Assembly (NCBI GenBank): GCA_021299175.1
Contig: JAJTFY010000011.1
Location: forward strand, 1-53,699
Length of the DNA: 53,699 bases
Source: Chitinophagaceae bacterium
GTDB lineage: Bacteria > Bacteroidota > Bacteroidia > Chitinophagales > Chitinophagaceae
Direction: 5' to 3'
A model generated the notes under the pieces. It searched no databases. It had not been told where the DNA came from and saw nothing but the letters and a program-made list of their open reading frames with translations. Each line of letters starts with the position of its first letter. Within the stretch, counting starts at the first letter, position 1. The translations under genes and the position numbers were made by a program. Shown here in pieces: positions 52,514-53,699 of the stretch.

Positions 52514-53699
52514 TTACTCCGGCAACAACACATGATCAACTGCGAGTTGCTTGCAGAGCGCATTGAAAGCTGTCAAATCCTGTTTCATCAGCTGATCCAT
52601 GTCTTGCTTGAGCTTCAACCACTCTGAATGCAATTCCTGATAGCGGGCTTTTTGCCCTGCTGTAACATAAGGTACATTCGAATTGACCTCGCCATGAACA
52701 AAAATAATATTGGCACTGAGCTTGTTTACAAAGTTGATCACGTCATCATAAGACTGGCTCTTGGGCTGGATGAGTTTATCTTCCAGCGCTTTCAATTTTT
52801 CGTTGATTTCCTTTCCAAGCTTAACCACAGCAGCTTTTGACGGATCATTTTCAATCAATGCACTGAGTTGGTTGATCTGTTTTGAAAGGTTGCGCATGCG
52901 CGTAACGGCTACATGAATATCTGTAACATCCTGTTCAAGTTTTTTGAGCATCTCGTCCTGTTCAACAAAATCAGCCTGCCCCACATTGACCCTTGGATCT
53001 TGCTGGATCACCATAGGGGTGGAATACTCCTGACCATCAACCTTCAATACCACAACATAGATGCCGGGTACGGCCCTGCCACCGCCATAGCTTCCCTCGA
53101 TGTAAACATCATCAATCGTGGGCATTTCCTGCCTTCTGAGGTTCCATACAAATCGATTGAGTCCTTTTTTAACAGTCAGCAAAGGCTCTTCCCTGTAGCT
53201 GTTGTTTGAAGTGGCTTTGGCATAAGCCTTGTTGCTGAAGGTCCTGAGAACCCTTCCCTGCTGGTCTTGATTTCAATAGACAGGTCCTTGATGGAATCTG
53301 CATTGTTGGAAAGCTGATAGTAAATGACCGCACCAGTACTAGGATTGGCCCCGGTAGTGATGGGATAAGTTTGTTTCACTTCCTCATTGCCATCAAACAT
53401 GCTGTAACCGGAAATCCTGAACGTTTCAGCCACCGGCAATAACCTCACCTTGTCATTGGCAGAGGGATCAAAGCTTCTGATGGGCTGCAAATCGTCAAGG
53501 ATCCAAAACGCACGTCCCTGGGTGGATGCAATGAGATTACCCTTGTGAACCTTAAGATCCGTGATCGGTGTGACGGGCAAATTGTGTTGGAAATTTTTCC
53601 AGTTGGCACCATCATCATAAGAAATGTACAATCCCGTTTCTGTTCCCGCAAACAACAAGCCTTTCCTGCGCTCATCTTCCCTGACAACCCTTAAAAAGG
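52514..53699 (-). pseudogene. VPS10/sortilin-type protein, frameshifted and cut by the window end
   Basis: The frame is open from the window edge (FLRVVREDERRKGLLFAGTETGLYISYDDGANW, a beta-propeller repeat of the VPS10/YCF48-like type). It then breaks at 53266-53267. Adding one base there (AAGAC to AAGGAC on the minus strand) restores IEIKDQQGRVLRTFSNKAYAK and joins the remaining frame, LTVKKGLNRFVWNLRRQEM, to the stop at 52514. The C-terminal part has a beta domain (VPGIYVVVLKVDGQEYSTPM) and helical sequence. It may be a real pseudogene or a one-base sequence error. The start is outside the window. Confidence 0.8.

Noticed and set aside
1-53699. Horizontally acquired island, prophage, defence system or insertion sequence
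   Set aside because: No integrase, transposase, phage, toxin-antitoxin or restriction gene was recognised, and gene content is core or surface functions typical of the host group.

Overview
This window looks like ordinary chromosome from a Bacteroidota bacterium, most likely of the Chitinophagaceae (inference). The evidence is the core promoter TAnnTTTG upstream of many genes, the lack of clear Shine-Dalgarno sites, two giant PKD-repeat proteins with gliding-motility/type IX secretion (T9SS) C-terminal domains paired with PorP/SprF proteins, and SBBP, FG-GAP/VCBS and VPS10-type surface proteins. I see no phage, transposase, CRISPR array, rRNA or tRNA. Genes are dense and no gap exceeds about 300 bases.

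Layout. 1-3000: tail of an upstream gene, a bidirectional terminator, then recN, fabI and a SemiSWEET transporter on the minus strand. 3000-9950: a broken sodium:solute symporter; an operon of O-methyltransferase, LysM glucosaminidase and hpt; grpE-dnaJ; an RlmI-like rRNA methyltransferase; a thiol peroxidase. 10000-17340: a 1671-residue PKD protein overlapping its PorP/SprF partner, a small lipoprotein and a DUF695-like protein. 17340-27860: nif3 with a zinc-ribbon coiled-coil gene, yigZ, prmC, exbB-exbD, pepT, fmt, a NamZ-like muramidase, an FKBP, an RlmK-like methyltransferase and a rhodanese-thioredoxin lipoprotein. 27860-36030: a broken M1 peptidase, a frameshifted FG-GAP lipoprotein, HupE/UreJ-like and DUF6702-like genes, mrp, a carboxypeptidase-regulatory-like protein, a LOG-family gene and a second PorP/SprF. 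36060-46540: a 1204-residue SBBP/PKD protein, recG, a GNAT, a DUF6089-like outer-membrane protein and uvrA. 46580-53699: a SAM-I riboswitch with a complete attenuator in front of metX-hom, a sulfatase, an intact sodium:solute symporter, and a frameshifted VPS10/sortilin-type gene that runs off the end.

Three themes stand out. (1) Five genes (recN, O-methyltransferase, rlmI, prmC, fmt) have TAnnTTTG followed by exactly four bases and then the start codon, which predicts leaderless mRNAs. (2) Four genes are broken by out-of-frame deletions or one-base indels. A fifth has an apparent in-frame loss inside its T9SS sorting domain, and recG has no canonical start codon for its conserved N-terminus. 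This is either real gene decay or an imperfect assembly. (3) Short tandem repeats (9-bp and 7/14-bp units, the latter with G-quadruplex potential) lie directly upstream of the core promoters of fabI, pepT and fmt.
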